A stretch of DNA of 64,000 nucleotides from Diphasiastrum complanatum (lineage: Eukaryota > Streptophyta > Lycopodiopsida > Lycopodiales > Lycopodiaceae), in NCBI GenBank assembly GCA_029204225.1, contig CM055097.1, forward strand, positions 13,006,721 to 13,070,720, written 5' to 3'. Below, one piece after another: positions 27,301-42,300 of this stretch (positions are counted from its first letter, which is position 1; the number at the start of each line of letters is the position of its first letter). The notes under the pieces are model-generated. The model was not told where the DNA came from and ran no database searches. It saw nothing but the letters and a program-made list of their open reading frames with translations. The translations under genes and the position numbers were made by a program.

Positions 27301-30300
27301 GAAGCATATTCACAAGTGAAAGTATTCACATGATTCATACACAAGATATAGCACCTGAATCGAAAACTTAGATTATTGATAAAATGTGCGTACAATCAAT
27401 CTACTCATAAAACGAGTGAGCTACAATGCTGAGTCCCTTGCACACATACAGAAACTACTGGCATAAAACGAGTGTGCTACAATCTCCAGTGACGATGGAC
27501 TTGCACACATTCTGCCATTCTCTGCCATCTCTGAACGAGTTTGCTACAATACCATATGAAACAAGCAGGGGTTGCTAGTTCTCATTCCCCACATATCTTA
27601 GTAAGGATCAATGGGTCCACAGAAGCTCGAATTACATATTAATGTCCTTAAAAAACTTGTGGACACAAAGTCCAATTATCTGTCTATAACTGGGTCAGCA
27701 TGCAAAATCATTAACGGGATTTGTCGTACATTTCTTGGACTATCCTGGTGATGATTTTTAGGGTCTAAAAACCCTGGCGTACTAGTTTTAAGATTATTGA
27801 AGGTGCCTTGCTAGCTTCACTAACTGAATCTTTATATGATGAATTATTGAGAGACTCACTCGCTCTGAATATGCTACAAGTATATCTCGACTATGTAAGG
27901 GAGAATGTGCAGCCTGCATATTGTTGAAGTCAATAACTGATTAGCCGGAAATACTCATATGCTATCTTATGATGACTTTAAAAGGATGTATGAGTGACTA
28001 TATATAAGCACTATCAGTAGACTTTCTATAAGAGATCAGGCGGCTAATAGTGAACTTTTTATCTTGCATAGACAATAAATGACTCAGATATTTCTCCTTT
28101 CTGTCTTCTGTGCTTTTTCTGTGAATTGATTTTTGCCGCTCTCAAATATTCTTTATTAAAAATGAGGTACTGCTATGAAATTTTAGGATGTGCTCCTTGG
28201 TTGTAGATGCCAGTTTGAATTACGTATGCTCTAGTGTGATGAAAGGTGGGGTTGTCTTCTCGACATTTGTTTGAAAATTTGTACAAGATTGCTTTGTAGA
28301 AATGGCAGAAGAAAACTGCTAAATACATTTTAATTTGAACTGGCACAGGCAATTGTTGGAATAGCTGAAAACCTTCCAGCCATTGTAGTTGCATTTCGTG
28401 GCACCCAAGAAACAAGGTGGGACTCATGCATGTAGCATACACTTCATGAAGCGTTGTGTGCGTGCCTCTCAATTCATGACTCTCTAAACGCCAAGTTGCT
28501 ACTGTGCAGTATCTGCTTTTCGTATATTATTTTAAGCAGCTTGTTCAAGCAAGTGAGTAACTCATGCAGTCAATATCTTTATCTTATAATTTGCTTTGTA
28601 TCTTTGAAAATGCTTCAATTTGTGCCTAGCTAACTACTAAATTCTGGAACAATGGAATCCCCCTAACCTAACAGCCTGTAGCTATCAGGTATTTAAAAAC
28701 CAATAGCTCACTTTTCATGAATGTCAGGTTTGTGCATCATTGCAAGTATGCTGAAGTAGCCTTACACTGCTAAATTTGAATGATACAACTTTGTTTTCTT
28801 CAGTTCAGACCTCAGCTTTATTACCTTAGAGATACCTTTGTATATGCTGGTCTCATGGTTGTCATTGCTTTAATCTGGCGCTAGCTTTATAATTCTCGTC
28901 TGTGAGGTCAATATTCTGGATCATGACATTCGGGTCCCCAATGCTTGTGATGGCCACTAGCCTCAAATAATCTCAAGAACTGCCACCCTTTTCATGAATG
29001 TCAGAGTTCTGACACTTTGAGAGCAGTGCTAGTAACCACCGCAGAAGGCCCTATGCTGTTCTCTGGATGCTTTACACATGAATCCTTAGTTGACATTCAG
29101 ATGCTCCGATCATTGATGGATATTTGTGAAGGGATATGTCGTACTTTTGTACTGTGCTGTGGTTGTCTTTGTTACACAAGAAAATTGATCATGCTAGAGT
29201 TAAAATACTGGTTAACTTGCTGTTATCTGGCAAGGTTAAGATAAGCTTGAGTTCTGTTAGCACATATATCATTGTACATTGGTTACAGTTGGACCCGTTG
29301 AACTTGTGGCACCGTAAGAGACACCTGTCAGCCTAGTATGCTGAGCACAGGGATTAGTCCTACTATGTTTCAGTTTACTTTAATCTTATTGGACCTCTTG
29401 ATAATTAACCATAGCCAGATGTGAGTAGGGTGCTGAGAAATAAGAGATTGTACACGCTTGTTTTCCACCATTTTTAGAGCCGGTTGGATCAAAACTTTCC
29501 TCACTGAGGTCGCTGATAGGCTGTGAAGAAAATTCACTATTCTATTCTATCTCAGAGGAAAGATAAATTCTGAAAAGCTCAAAAATCAGAAGCAGAAAAG
29601 ATCTCTGAAAGCTGTTGGATGGTGTTCAGCTGTGTCCAGCTGTGGACAGAACTAGATCAGATGGAGCGTGACTGTAGGGCTTGCACCCAAAATCCAAAGA
29701 AAAGGTGGAGAATCAACTGAGAAATCTCAGATTTGCTCAAGGCGCCATAACTGCAATAGGGAGGTCACATGAGGATTGAGCGCTGAGACTGGGCTGTAGC
29801 CTAGTGTTTGGAAGCCTCCTTCGGTGCATGAGCATGAGTGAGTGCGCTTCTTTGATCTCAACTATAGGATTTGTTCCTACCCAAAATCTATTGTGGAAGA
29901 TAGCCAAGATCTCACCCATGATCCAATGGCCAGAATCTGATGGGGCACATTTTTCAGTTTTGAAGAAGAAGGGTAGACTTTCATTCAATTCGAGATGCAG
30001 TGAAGGGGTCCAAAGGCCAAATTCGTTTTCAAGGCCATTTTTTTTCAAAGTGAAGAAATAGTTCAAAAAGCCGTGTGTTTGTACTTTTATTGGGAGAAAT
30101 GCATTCTGGAATCCTTTTCTCACCATCCTAGTGTGCGGAACAAGAGGGACTCGGCAAGGTAATTTTTGGGTCATTTCGAGGCAGGACAGCCAAATTAGAG
30201 CCAGTTGTTGGCTGTAATTTCTGCACAGTTCTGAAGTTGAAGTGCCTATCAGATACTACATGGTCCTACGACTCTGTTGCAAGTGATTTCGTGGTCAAAT

Positions 30301-33300
30301 CACATTGGAGCTGTAAGTCTTGGCCAATATGGGCGAGTCAGTGCTAGGGGAGGCAAGCAAGCTTGATGGACTTACAGTTTCTGGAGGTTTAAGATGTAAA
30401 CATCCTCATTGAGTTGTAGGAAATTTTGATGGGGGAAGAGCAAATGCCAATTACCACTGAAGTGGAAATTAAGGCCTTTGAGAGGCGTGTGAGGCATGTG
30501 TACTCACTTTCATCAACCTATTGGTGAAATATCATGTGATCACTCTCATTTGTGAGGCAACTACACCTAGACAGGCATGGGATGCTTTGAAAGCACAATA
30601 CGAGACATCAAATCCCTCTTGGATATTGTTCCTATGCACAAAGTTGAATTGTGTGTGCATGAATGAGGGTGATGCAATGGACGGATTCCTCAGCAAAATC
30701 AAAGTACTGAGGGATGAACTCCATGCTATTGGTGAACGAAGTCGAGACGTGGAGCTAGTACAAACGACAATGAGCAACATGGCTGCAAGCTATTAGATGT
30801 TCATAGTTTTGAGTAAGAGATTGCCGATATTTGAGGAACGTCATGGTATCTTGTTACAAGAAGAACAAAGATGTGAGGTGGTGGTCAAGTGTTAGGAACA
30901 ACATAATCACGAGGAAGGAAATGCTAGTTTGATCCACCCAGCCAATGCACTCTCGTATAGAATGCCCCTCCTAGCCAAGTGTGAGTTTGCATGCGGTAGG
31001 TGGTAGTTGTTGTTGACACCCACTATTCATGCTGCATGCATGGGCTACTGATGCATGAGGAGTCCCAGTCCATTGCTGAAGGATTGCATGGCCCCCTACT
31101 ATCATGCATGTGTCTGCATGGGCATTACTGGCCCTCATAGCTACTACATGGTATGCATGCATGCCACTGACTCACACTGTCCTCTGCCTTCGGTGATTAG
31201 CTGCACCTAGAAGTACTGTTGGGTTGGTACAGTTACGGTCTCGTAACACTTCGTCCCCCTTTAAGAGCTATCTTGGTCCTCTAAGACAAAATCTTAACAT
31301 AATTGTCGAAGTATGTTGCCTTTTTCCCAAGTGGCATTCTCAACTAGCTGATCCTTCCACTTGATTAAATATTCCTGATATAGGGTATGATGTGGTTGCG
31401 TCTCCCTAGAAATAAGAATGCTTTCTGGCTCATGTGGAAGTTGTTGAGAATCCACCCCTTCTCTTGATTATCATAACCAAGAAATAAACACTTGGTCGCC
31501 TTAGAATCCAATTTGCTCCTTGAATCCTTAGGTATGTAAGAATAAGCAATACTCCCAAACACTCTCAAATGACTTACATCTGGCTTCCGACCCGTGTAAG
31601 CTTCCTTTGGAGTTCGATTCTCTACAACCTTTGTAGGACTTCGATTCAAAAGATAAACCACCGTCTTAACTGCTTCACCCCAAAACATATTTGGAAGATT
31701 TTTACTCTTGAGCATACTCGCAGTTTCTACTATAGACCGGTTCTTTCTTTTTGCAACTCCATTTTGTTGAGGCATGTCCGTATTTGCAAATTGTCTCTTT
31801 ATACCTTGATCCTTGCAAAACACCTGAAATTCCGTAGAAAGATACTCTCCCCCTTTGTTCGAGCGAAGTATCTTAATTTGTCTATCTGTTTCTTTCTCCA
31901 CCTGTGTCTTAAACCATGTGAAATACTTGAAAGCTTCACCCTTATTCTTCAAAAGATAGATCCGTGTCTTCCTAGAATAGTCATCCACAAACACCATAAA
32001 GTAACTTGCTCCCCCATAAGATTGAGTCCTCATAGGACCACACAAATCTGTATGAACAAGTTCTAAAACATTTTTCGCCCTGAATGTACTAGGCAAAAAT
32101 TTCTTCATATGATGCTCGCCTAAGACACAGCCTTCACAAACCTTGTGATCAAAAACGACTTGAGGTAAACTTGTAACCATGTTAAATTTCCTCAAGACTT
32201 GTAGACTTTTGTAATTCAGATGTCCAAACCTTTCGTGCCATAACTTACTCAATGATCCAATATCTGCAACAGTTGCATGATGATCCATCACCTGAGCTTG
32301 AAGTTTATACAACCGCCCTGCAAATATGCCCTCAGCTACTACTTTATTTTTCCTCTTGATGAGACACCGCTGTTCATCAAACTGCACCACCATGTGTTGC
32401 TTTGCAATAGCTGATACTGAGAGTAAGTTTTTCTTGATTCCTGGTACATAAAGCACATCCTTTATGTTTCCAATCTTCCCTGAAGGTAGTTGTACTTGTA
32501 TTTGTCCAACTCCCTTTATATCATATGTGTAGTTGTCCCCCAACTTCACATTTGACCCATCATCTAATTTTTGAAAATTAGATAGCCAGTCTCGCCTAGG
32601 TGTCATGTGCTTCGAAGCTTCCTAATCAATAAACCAATAGTCATCTTCCTTCGAGAAGCCACCACCAGAAGATGTCGATGCCGAAAACAACTCATAGTCT
32701 TCAAGATCAAAGCACTCAATTTTGCATTAGATGTTTCTTCTTCTTTAGCAAAATTCCCATCCTGCTTTTTCTTGAATTTGTTGTGCCAGCACTCCTTTGC
32801 ATAATGTCCTAAATTTTTCGCAAATAAAGCAGTTTCCTTTTCGAACCACTTTCTTTCCATCTTCTGATCGATTTGATTGATTCTCCTCCATATCTTGTTG
32901 CTTTTTCTTCTTCTTCTTCTCTTTTCCACCCTTCTTGGGACTTTGCTCTTGCTTCTTTGCCAGCAATGCCTGTTCCTTGAAATCGTCCCTGTTGACAATA
33001 TTTTGTGCCAACTGAATATGGCTTTAACCTTACTAGGGTCCATCTTAATCCCATCTGCCGAGATTTTAATGTGACCCAAATAAGCTACTTCTTCAACGAA
33101 GAATGCACACTTAGGTTTCTTAGCATAAAGCTTATGCTTTCTAAGCAGTCGAAACACCTTTCTGAGGTGTTTAAGATGCTCCTTCCTCGTTTTACTGTAG
33201 ATGAGGATGTCAAATACGACTACAAACTTACCCAAGTATGGTCTGAGGACACTGTTCATCAAGGTCCCAAATGGCATCACCTTAAACTCATAATGACCGT

Positions 33301-36300
33301 GACGAGTCCTGAAAGCTGTTTTTGGGACATCTTTCGTTTTTCTTCATTCTTTGTTCGGCTGACCCGATACGGAGGTTCAGAAATAGGTGCTGTACCTGAT
33401 ACTAGGTTTATTACATGATCTACATCTCTGCTAGGTGGTAAACCATGCAGTAAATCTTCAAGAAAAACATCTTTAAATTTAGACAATAAAGTTTCTAATC
33501 TATTTACTTGCTGCTGTAAAAAACTAGAAATAGAAACTTCTGGAAAGAACTGAAGGTCACATAAGTATCCCCGATTAACTGACAGAACTCTGAACTGCAG
33601 ACCATAGGACTGTTGGGAACATCATGCTCCCCCTGCAACTGGATCTCTCTGCCATTACGCTAAAAGCTGAGGGTGTTCTCCTGATAATTTATGTGGAGGG
33701 AAGGCCCTAAGCTGAAAAGCCAATCTCTCTCGAGAACAAGGTCTGTACGATCCAGGTGCATTATCTGAAAGTTAATTTCATCTTGATACCCTTGAATATC
33801 AAGATTTAAACTGCTTACCATAGTTTTCCAAATTTTCTTGTCTTCACCCTTAGCCAATGAAACTATGTACCTATGTTGACTAGGTACCTCTGGAAGTTTG
33901 AGCTTCTTAACTAGGGTGTAGTTGATGAAATTATGGGTTGCCCCATCATCAACCATGACTCTTACTGACTGGTTGCCAATTTTACCATGCATACGTACTA
34001 GGTCATGTGGCCCAAAGCTAAAGGGTCTCGCTAGCATTGCAGAAGTTAATTAGCAACAGTGTTCGTGATCTTCATGAAACACTTTTATCTCGGAAGCTGC
34101 CGAGTCACTTGGGAAGCTTACAGTCTGAACAAGATGGACTTGTTTTTTATCTTGCTTATCTAGGGACACTGTCTAACTGTGTGACCCTTCCATACACACA
34201 AAGCACAAACGTTCTTGTTTGGCTTTCTCAAAATCTTCTGGTTTTAAGGGCTGTATGAGTGATGGACGTTTCTGAGGAGCTTCATTCTTAACTTTATCTT
34301 CTTCTTTCTTTTTAAGAATTTCTATTTAAATTGAAAGTGTCCAGTTACGACTCTATCTTGACCTCGGCACGGCCGGTTATCAAAGGGCCTGAGGCCTAGT
34401 GTTGCAAGGGTCGTTGACCGACAAGGACATCTGTCCCAAGTAGGGACCGGTGCGTCACAAGCAGTGATCTGGCCGCCTGACAAGCTGTCAGAGATGTGGT
34501 GTGTCTTGACCGTTGGGACCCTAGCCGTCAGTGACGAGATGCTAGCCGGCAAGTGGTCGGGGTGACCAAGAGGGTCATAGGTCTTTGGTGGGGCACGGGG
34601 GTGGTACCCTATGAGTCACTCAAATGAAGAAGTGGGGAAATTGATGCCCTGCAATGGATTGTTGGTGAATAGGGAGCTTTTGCCTTGATTTGAGCCAAAA
34701 AAAATAGGGATTTACATATCTGAAAAAAAATTGAACATAAAAAAATGAATTTTGTAGAAAACTGAAAAATGGCCATAACTTTCTCTACGCTTATCGGATT
34801 GCTATGAGATTTCGGCAGGTGCTTGGGGGTGCTGAATCGCTGCTAGCAAATCTGAGAAAAGATTTTGAAATCACTGATTTTGCTCCAAAAAACAGATTTT
34901 GGACGTTTTTTTAGAGCTTTTGGAGTTGAAACATCATAACTTCTTTGCCATACGTCCGTTTGACCTGAGATTTGGCACGGAGAATCCTTACAGGAGGGCG
35001 AACTACTATAGTAGTACCTTCAGCTGTTTGAAGACCTGAGCGTCCATAACTTCGCTTTGATTTGGTGCTGTTTTTTCACCTATTTTCTCAAAAAATCGAC
35101 AAAACTTCAAATTTTTCCGGCAACCTCTTCATCAGTCATCCATACTACGTCTTTGGGAACCAGGGAGTGATCTATCTTTGTTGATTTATTTTGCTTTCCG
35201 TTTTCCCTTTTCATAAGAAAAATCGTATTTTTTGTTTTTGTTGGTGTACATTCAGAAAGAGAGTGTTTTTTCTGTGCCCTTTTTGTTCATTATGGAAGAT
35301 GATAGAGTTGATATCTCGCTTAGCCCTCCTGTTGCCCTCCAATCACCACCACCCAGCCCTGTGCTTAGCCCTGACCGTAATCCGCCTACAGTGGCTGCTC
35401 GTTCGCCTGCTAGTACTTCCCCTTCTGTGCAAGCTCGCATGGATAGTGTGGAAAAGACCGTCGCAGAGATGCGAGCGATGATGGTAGCTGGTGGTTATGC
35501 GTCTTCCTCACAATATGCTCCGCCTTATCCGTCTTCTGCTGTTCGTCCTATGTTACCTCCACCTTACCCAGAAGACAAAGATATTAAGCCTACCCGTTTC
35601 GCAGGAAACACTCCCCAACGCAATACTGATATCGTAGATTAGTGGTTGCATAAGTGGGAGGAATATTTTGATTTGAAGTGGTCCCCAACTGATGAGGGTT
35701 GGCGGGTCCGCAAAGCTGCTTACCATTTCACTGATTTTGCTGACAGGTGGTGGCGCAAGTTGTTGAAGTCTAATCAGGCTCCATCCACCTGGCTTGAGTT
35801 TAAGCGAGCTTTCAGATCTCACTTTATTCCTCCACATGATGCTTGGCTTTTGCATCGTCAGGGGCAGTACATGGTGCAGAAATATGTCGATAAGTATCGT
35901 GAGACGCTTATCAAGATCCCAGAAGAGATTCCTGAGTGGCTAGTAGTCCACAAGTTCATATTTGGCCTTCGTGAAGAGTTGAGGGCTTCAGTGCTTAATG
36001 AAGGAAGAGGCAGTTGCTACAGCTCTCAACTTTTAAGGTAATGTGCGCACCAAGGCTGAATCTGGACCGCCAAGTTGGCCTCAGAAGAAGGGTTCGCAAA
36101 AGTCTGGCCAAGCTGGTCAGAAGGGCTTTTTGCAGAAGGATCCTATCCAGATGCAGCAGACTTTGAAGCGCAAGGCGGGAACTCCTATGGCTCGTCGTGC
36201 TTACGACAAGTCTCCCCTTAGTCCTGAGCAAAAGGAAAAGGCCAAGAAAGACGAATTATGTTTTTTCTGTCTTGGCAAGCATCTTTTCAAAGATTGTCCT

Positions 36301-39300
36301 TGACGTACGGGCAAGAAGCTCCATGTTATGCAACGTCAAGATGAGGGCAAGGATGAGGAAATTTTGGATGATTTGTTGGTAAGTGAAGATGAGGACACTC
36401 ATCGTGTCATGACTATTTCGGTGTGGAAGCTTGTTCCAGAGTCACCAGTTTGTTATTTGTCCACCAAGGTGCGTGAAGCTTATGAGTTTCCAGATAGTGA
36501 ACTGATACGCATGAGAGGGAAGCTGGAAGGTCATGACTTGCTCGTCTTATTTGACACCGGTTCCTCGCATAATATTATCAATTCTCGCGTGGTGAGGAAG
36601 TTTCGCTTAGTTACTGTTCCATCTGATTACCGGTATATTGTTGAGATGCCAGATGGTAAGGGAACAAAGGTTTGGTATGAAAGAATCTCTCGGGCGCCTT
36701 TGTCTATTCTATATCGAGAAGTTAGATTTTGAAATTACTAAACTAGCTAAGTTTGATATTGTACTTGGTAAGCGGTGGCATGCAAGTAAGCAGCCCGGTA
36801 TAGATTTTAAGTCACATGTGTATAAGTTTGGGCATGAGGGTATGTCTCATGTCTTAAAGGGGGAGAGACCATCTGTTGAGGGTCCTCTTGTTACCTGTAT
36901 GCAAATAAAGAGAATGGAGATTCAGTATTTGTGGTTTTGTTATGTGAATGTTGATTCCAGTTTTGATTCTTATGTTGATAATAATCAGATAAGCACACTC
37001 ACTAATAAACCACAAGAAGCTTCATTTACTTTTGCATCCCCTAGTATGTAGGCCTCCTTATAAGATGAGCCTAAAAGAGGAAGAGTAAGTCAGAAAGATG
37101 TTGGAGGAGTATCTCAAGCTGGGGTTACATCCGTCCTAGTTATTCACCTTTTGCCTCTCCTATTTTATTTGTCAAGAAAAAGATGGTAGTTTCCGGATGT
37201 GTGTAGATTACAGAGGATTGAATAAGATCACTGTAAAACATAGGTATCCGATGCCTAGGATTGATGATCTACTGGATTTGTTGCAAGGTGCAACCATTTT
37301 CAGTAAGATAGATCTCAAAAGTGGATACCATCAAATAGGGATTCGAGATGAAGACGTCCAGAAGACGGCCTTCCGAACCCGTTTCGGTCATTATGAGTTT
37401 TTGGTTATGCCATTTGGGCTAACCAATGCCCCAACCACGTTCATGATGCTCATGAATGATGTCTTGCGAGACTATATGGGCAGGTTTGTCGTCAATTTTA
37501 TTGACGATATATTGGTTTTTAGTAAAGCGGTCAAGGAGCATGAGATTCATCTCAAGACCGTATTTGGCAAGTTACAAGCTTCTGCCTTGTATGCCAATGC
37601 TCAGAAGGCAGAGTTGTGTAAGACTTGTGTTGAGTATTTGGGTCACGTAGTGATAGCTGAGGATATCTCTGTTGACCCAACCAAGGTGGTTGTGGTTAAG
37701 AAGTGGCTGAGGCCTGCCGATATACGACAATTACAATCTTTCTTAGGCTTTTGTAAGTTCTACCAGTGGTTTGTTAGGAATTGTTCCTGGATAGCTGCTC
37801 CTCTAACGGACCAGTTACAGAAAAACAACATTGTGGTTCGATGGGATGCTGAAGCTCAACAACGTTTTGAGAACTTGAAGGAGAAGGAGTCTGTGGCCAC
37901 GGCTCCAGTCCTCAAGATTGTAGATACCCAGAAACCTTTTGACCTAGAGACGGATGCAAGTGGCATTGCCGTAGGTGCAGTGTTGAGCCAAGACAAGAGG
38001 GTAGACCAGTAGCCTTTGAGAGTAAAAAGTTGACACCAGCTCAAAAGTGGATACCATCAAATAGGGATTCGAGATGAAGACGTCCAGAAGACGGCCTTCC
38101 GAACCCGTTTCGGTCATTATGAGTTTTTGGTTATGCCATTTGGGCTAACCAATGCCCCAACCACGTTCATGATGCTCATGAATGATGTCTTGCGAGACTA
38201 TATGGGCAGGTTTGTCGTCAATTTTATTGACGATATATTGGTTTTTAGTAAAGCGGTCAAGGAGCATGAGATTCATCTCAAGACCGTATTTGGCAAGTTA
38301 CAAGCTTCTGCCTTGTATGCCAATGCTCAGAAGGCAGAGTTGTGTAAGACTTGTGTTGAGTATTTGGGTCACGTAGTGATAGCTGAGGATATCTCTGTTG
38401 ACCCAACCAAGGTGGTTGTGGTTAAGAAGTGGCTGAGGCCTGCCGATATACGACAATTACAATCTTTCTTAGGCTTTTGTAAGTTCTACCAGTGGTTTGT
38501 TAGGAATTGTTCCTGGATAGCTGCTCCTCTAACGGACCAGTTACAGAAAAACAACATTGTGGTTCGATGGGATGCTGAAGCTCAACAACGTTTTGAGAAC
38601 TTGAAGGAGAAGGAGTCTGTGGCCACGGCTCCAGTCCTCAAGATTGTAGATACCCAGAAACCTTTTGACCTAGAGACGGATGCAAGTGGCATTGCCGTAG
38701 GTGCAGTGTTGAGCCAAGACAAGAGGGTAGACCAGTAGCCTTTGAGAGTAAAAAGTTGACACCAGCTCAAAAGTGGATACCATCAAATAGGGATTCGAGA
38801 TGAAGACGTCCAGAAGACGGCCTTCCGAACCCGTTTCGGTCATTATGAGTTTTTGGTTATGCCATTTGGGCTAACCAATGCCCCAACCACGTTCATGATG
38901 CTCATGAATGATGTCTTGCGAGACTATATGGGCAGGTTTGTCGTCAATTTTATTGACGATATATTGGTTTTTAGTAAAGCGGTCAAGGAGCATGAGATTC
39001 ATCTCAAGACCGTATTTGGCAAGTTACAAGCTTCTGCCTTGTATGCCAATGCTCAGAAGGCAGAGTTGTGTAAGACTTGTGTTGAGTATTTGGGTCACGT
39101 AGTGATAGCTGAGGATATCTCTGTTGACCCAACCAAGGTGGTTGTGGTTAAGAAGTGGCTGAGGCCTGCCGATATACGACAATTACAATCTTTCTTAGGC
39201 TTTTGTAAGTTCTACCAGTGGTTTGTTAGGAATTGTTCCTGGATAGCTGCTCCTCTAACGGACCAGTTACAGAAAAACAACATTGTGGTTCGATGGGATG

Positions 39301-42300
39301 CTGAAGCTCAACAACGTTTTGAGAACTTGAAGGAGAAGGAGTCTGTGGCCACGGCTCCAGTCCTCAAGATTGTAGATACCCAGAAACCTTTTGACCTAGA
39401 GACGGATGCAAGTGGCATTGCCGTAGGTGCAGTGTTGAGCCAAGACAAGAGGGTAGACCAGTAGCCTTTGAGAGTAAAAAGTTGACACCAGCTCAACAGA
39501 GATATCCTACACACGAGCAAGAGCTGTATGCGATTATACATGCGCTCAAGGTGTGGAGGCATTATTTATATGGCGCCGAGTTTTATGTGCACATAGATCA
39601 TCATCCTTTAAAGTATTTTTGCACTCAGCCAGATTTGAAAGGCCTCCAAGCTCGGTGGGCCGAGCTGATGCAGGAATTTCACTTGGAAATTCGCTTCCGA
39701 AGAGGGAAGGAAAATGTGGTCGCTGATGCACTATCTCGTATACTGCATCAGATGAGCTTTACTGTGGTTGACAGTGGTCTCATGGAGGAGACTAAGAAGG
39801 CTCAAGAAAAGGATCCGCATTGTCAGTGTGTGTGGCCTAATGCGCGCAAAGTAGTTGACCAAACGGAAGAGTCAGTTGAGGTTGTCGCTTCCGTAGAGGC
39901 ACACACCAGTACATATCTAACATACACCGTGAAGGATGGTATGTTAATGAGAAATGGAAGAGTTTTCGTGCCAGACGTGAAGGATCTTCGTCGTAAGATA
40001 CTTCATGAATGCCATGATAGTCCCTGCGCAGGGCACCTTGGTATTGATAAGACTAGTGAGCTTTTAAGAAGGCATTATTTCTGGCCACGATTGCAGCGAG
40101 ATGTAAGAGAGTATGTCCAGCGTTGAAAGGCTTGTCAAGTGAACAAGGCCGAGAGAGTAAGTCCTTCGGGCTTGCTACATCCACTTGAGATACCTACAGG
40201 AGGGTGGGAAAGCATCTCTATGGATTTTATTGTTGGGATACCCAAAACCTAGAAGGGATTAAATTCCGTTATGGTAGTGGTAGACAGGTTTTCCAAGATG
40301 GCTCACTTCATCGCAACGACCAAGAAGGTTACAACTCTGCAAGTTGCTGAGTTGTTTATTGAGAATATTGTCAGGTTGCATGGCCTTCCGAAGTCCATTG
40401 TTTCTGGCAGGGATCCAAAGTTTACGGGAAACTTCTGGATTGAGGTGTTCGCCAAGCTGGGAACACAATTGCGGATGAGTAGCTTTGAGCATCCTCAACA
40501 TTACTGTTCTTTCCCAGGCTTCCCAGGCTCTATCAAGTTCATTTTCAGGTAGAAACTCTCGTAGGAAGGTCTCTTCAAAAGCCTTCCATGACCGGGGGGT
40601 CTGCCTGGTCTCCTGGAGGTTTAACCACCACTTATAGGCCATGGGTCCTAGGGAAAGACTGGCCTCGATTGCTTGCAAATGGTCAGGGGTCTGTTTAAGA
40701 GCATGAATGTTCTTCCATTTGCTGAGGAAGGTATGTAAAATGTCTGCATTTCTATCCTTCTCTTCCCCAATAAAAGTAGGAGGTTTTAAGTCTTTAAAGA
40801 CACCGGGATGAGACCGAATAGGCTCACCCGATATTGATGGAAGTGGTGAAGGGGACGGTTGAGAAGTGGAAGGGAGACTTCCTTTCGCGAAGCTCAAGAT
40901 TAAATCTTTGAGCTCGGCGAACAAGTCTTCCACACTGGATTTGAAAAGCCAGTTTCAATTCATCCACCTTTGTTACCAAGTGGAGGTACTGCTCCTTGGT
41001 AACCAAATCGTCGAGTTCTTCGGCGAATTGTTCCTATTCTTCCACTTCCATGGGTTCTTTCCCTTTATTGAAAACCAAGGCTTATAAAAGTTTCCAATTC
41101 GTCGATGCCTCTCTCCGGGGATTGATTAGGTCCCTGAGGAGTTCTCATTTTCAGAACGGAAAGAGATGTACCTTAGATTCTGACTGAAATAAGAAGAAAG
41201 ATTGATTGAGCTGGAAAAAACGAAAGCAGAATACTTAGCTCTGTCTTAGGACTGTACTTCCAAAGAGAAAAGCAAGAAACTCCTCAGTCTTTCCTCGGCT
41301 GTGCAATCTGTCTCCTCAATCTGCATGCAACAACTGAAGGTAAATCCGGAAAGTCTGACTGCAACAACATTCTTGAAGAAATCCTGGTTCCCTCCCTCGA
41401 AATTGATGAACTTTCTGGACTCCTATCTCAGAAACCCTCGCTGGTAGAGTTGTGGGTCTGCTGTCCCCAAAAACCGGAATTGAAGGTCTGAATTTGCAAG
41501 AAAAAATCAGATTTTGATTGCTAGCTACCCTCGCTGTCAGACTAGTAGCCCTGCTGCTCCAAAAAACTCAGGTTTGAAGCCCAAAAAGTGCTCTGAATTT
41601 CTGGATTTGTAGAGGGAAACTGCTCGCTGATCTGTCTGCAGATGTGGGACCTCTGATTGGTAGAATAATCCACCCCAAGGCTTTCTGAAAAACAGCGATG
41701 GATATGCAAATTCCTTTTTCCCAGTCCAGCGCTGACCCTGCCTCTGATTTTGCTCTAAAAATCTGTTGACAAGGGAAGGATTTGATACTGCAATCACAGC
41801 GATGGACCTGCAGTTCTATTCTGGTCTGAAATCCGCTTGATCTGCAAGAAATTCCTCTGAAATTTGCAGCGATGAAGCCTGGATTTACAACGATGGATCT
41901 GTCCACCTACTCCTATCCTAAATCCGCTCAGTAATCAGGAAATTACACTTGGAAAACAGTGATAGATAGCTGGTTCTGCAGCGATGGATCTCCCCCACTA
42001 TTTTTTGAAAGTTAGAAGATTGTTCTATACACTCTGATAACTTTCTCTCTTGCTGAAAACTAAACTCCCAAAGATGGAGATGGCTTTGATACCAGTATTA
42101 GAGATCTAAACACCACAGTAGAGCAAACACTAACTGATCCACCCAACCTTGCCTACTCCCTGATATGGAGTAAGCCCCTCCTAGCCCAGTGTGAGGACTG
42201 GTAGCATGCATACTGCCAAGTGTCGGCCATGTGGCACTGACGTGGCCGACTGTACGTCGGGACCCAACGTGGGGCCCTATCCTGCTGACAGGGTCCCTGT

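Noticed and set aside
31569-32066. 165-residue plus-strand frame
   Set aside because: Antisense shadow of the long copia integrase frame on the minus strand, which has clear motifs.
37197-38012. A2 reverse transcriptase as an active gene
   Set aside because: RT motifs are intact, but gag, RNase H and integrase have stops or frameshifts and the 3' LTR is missing.
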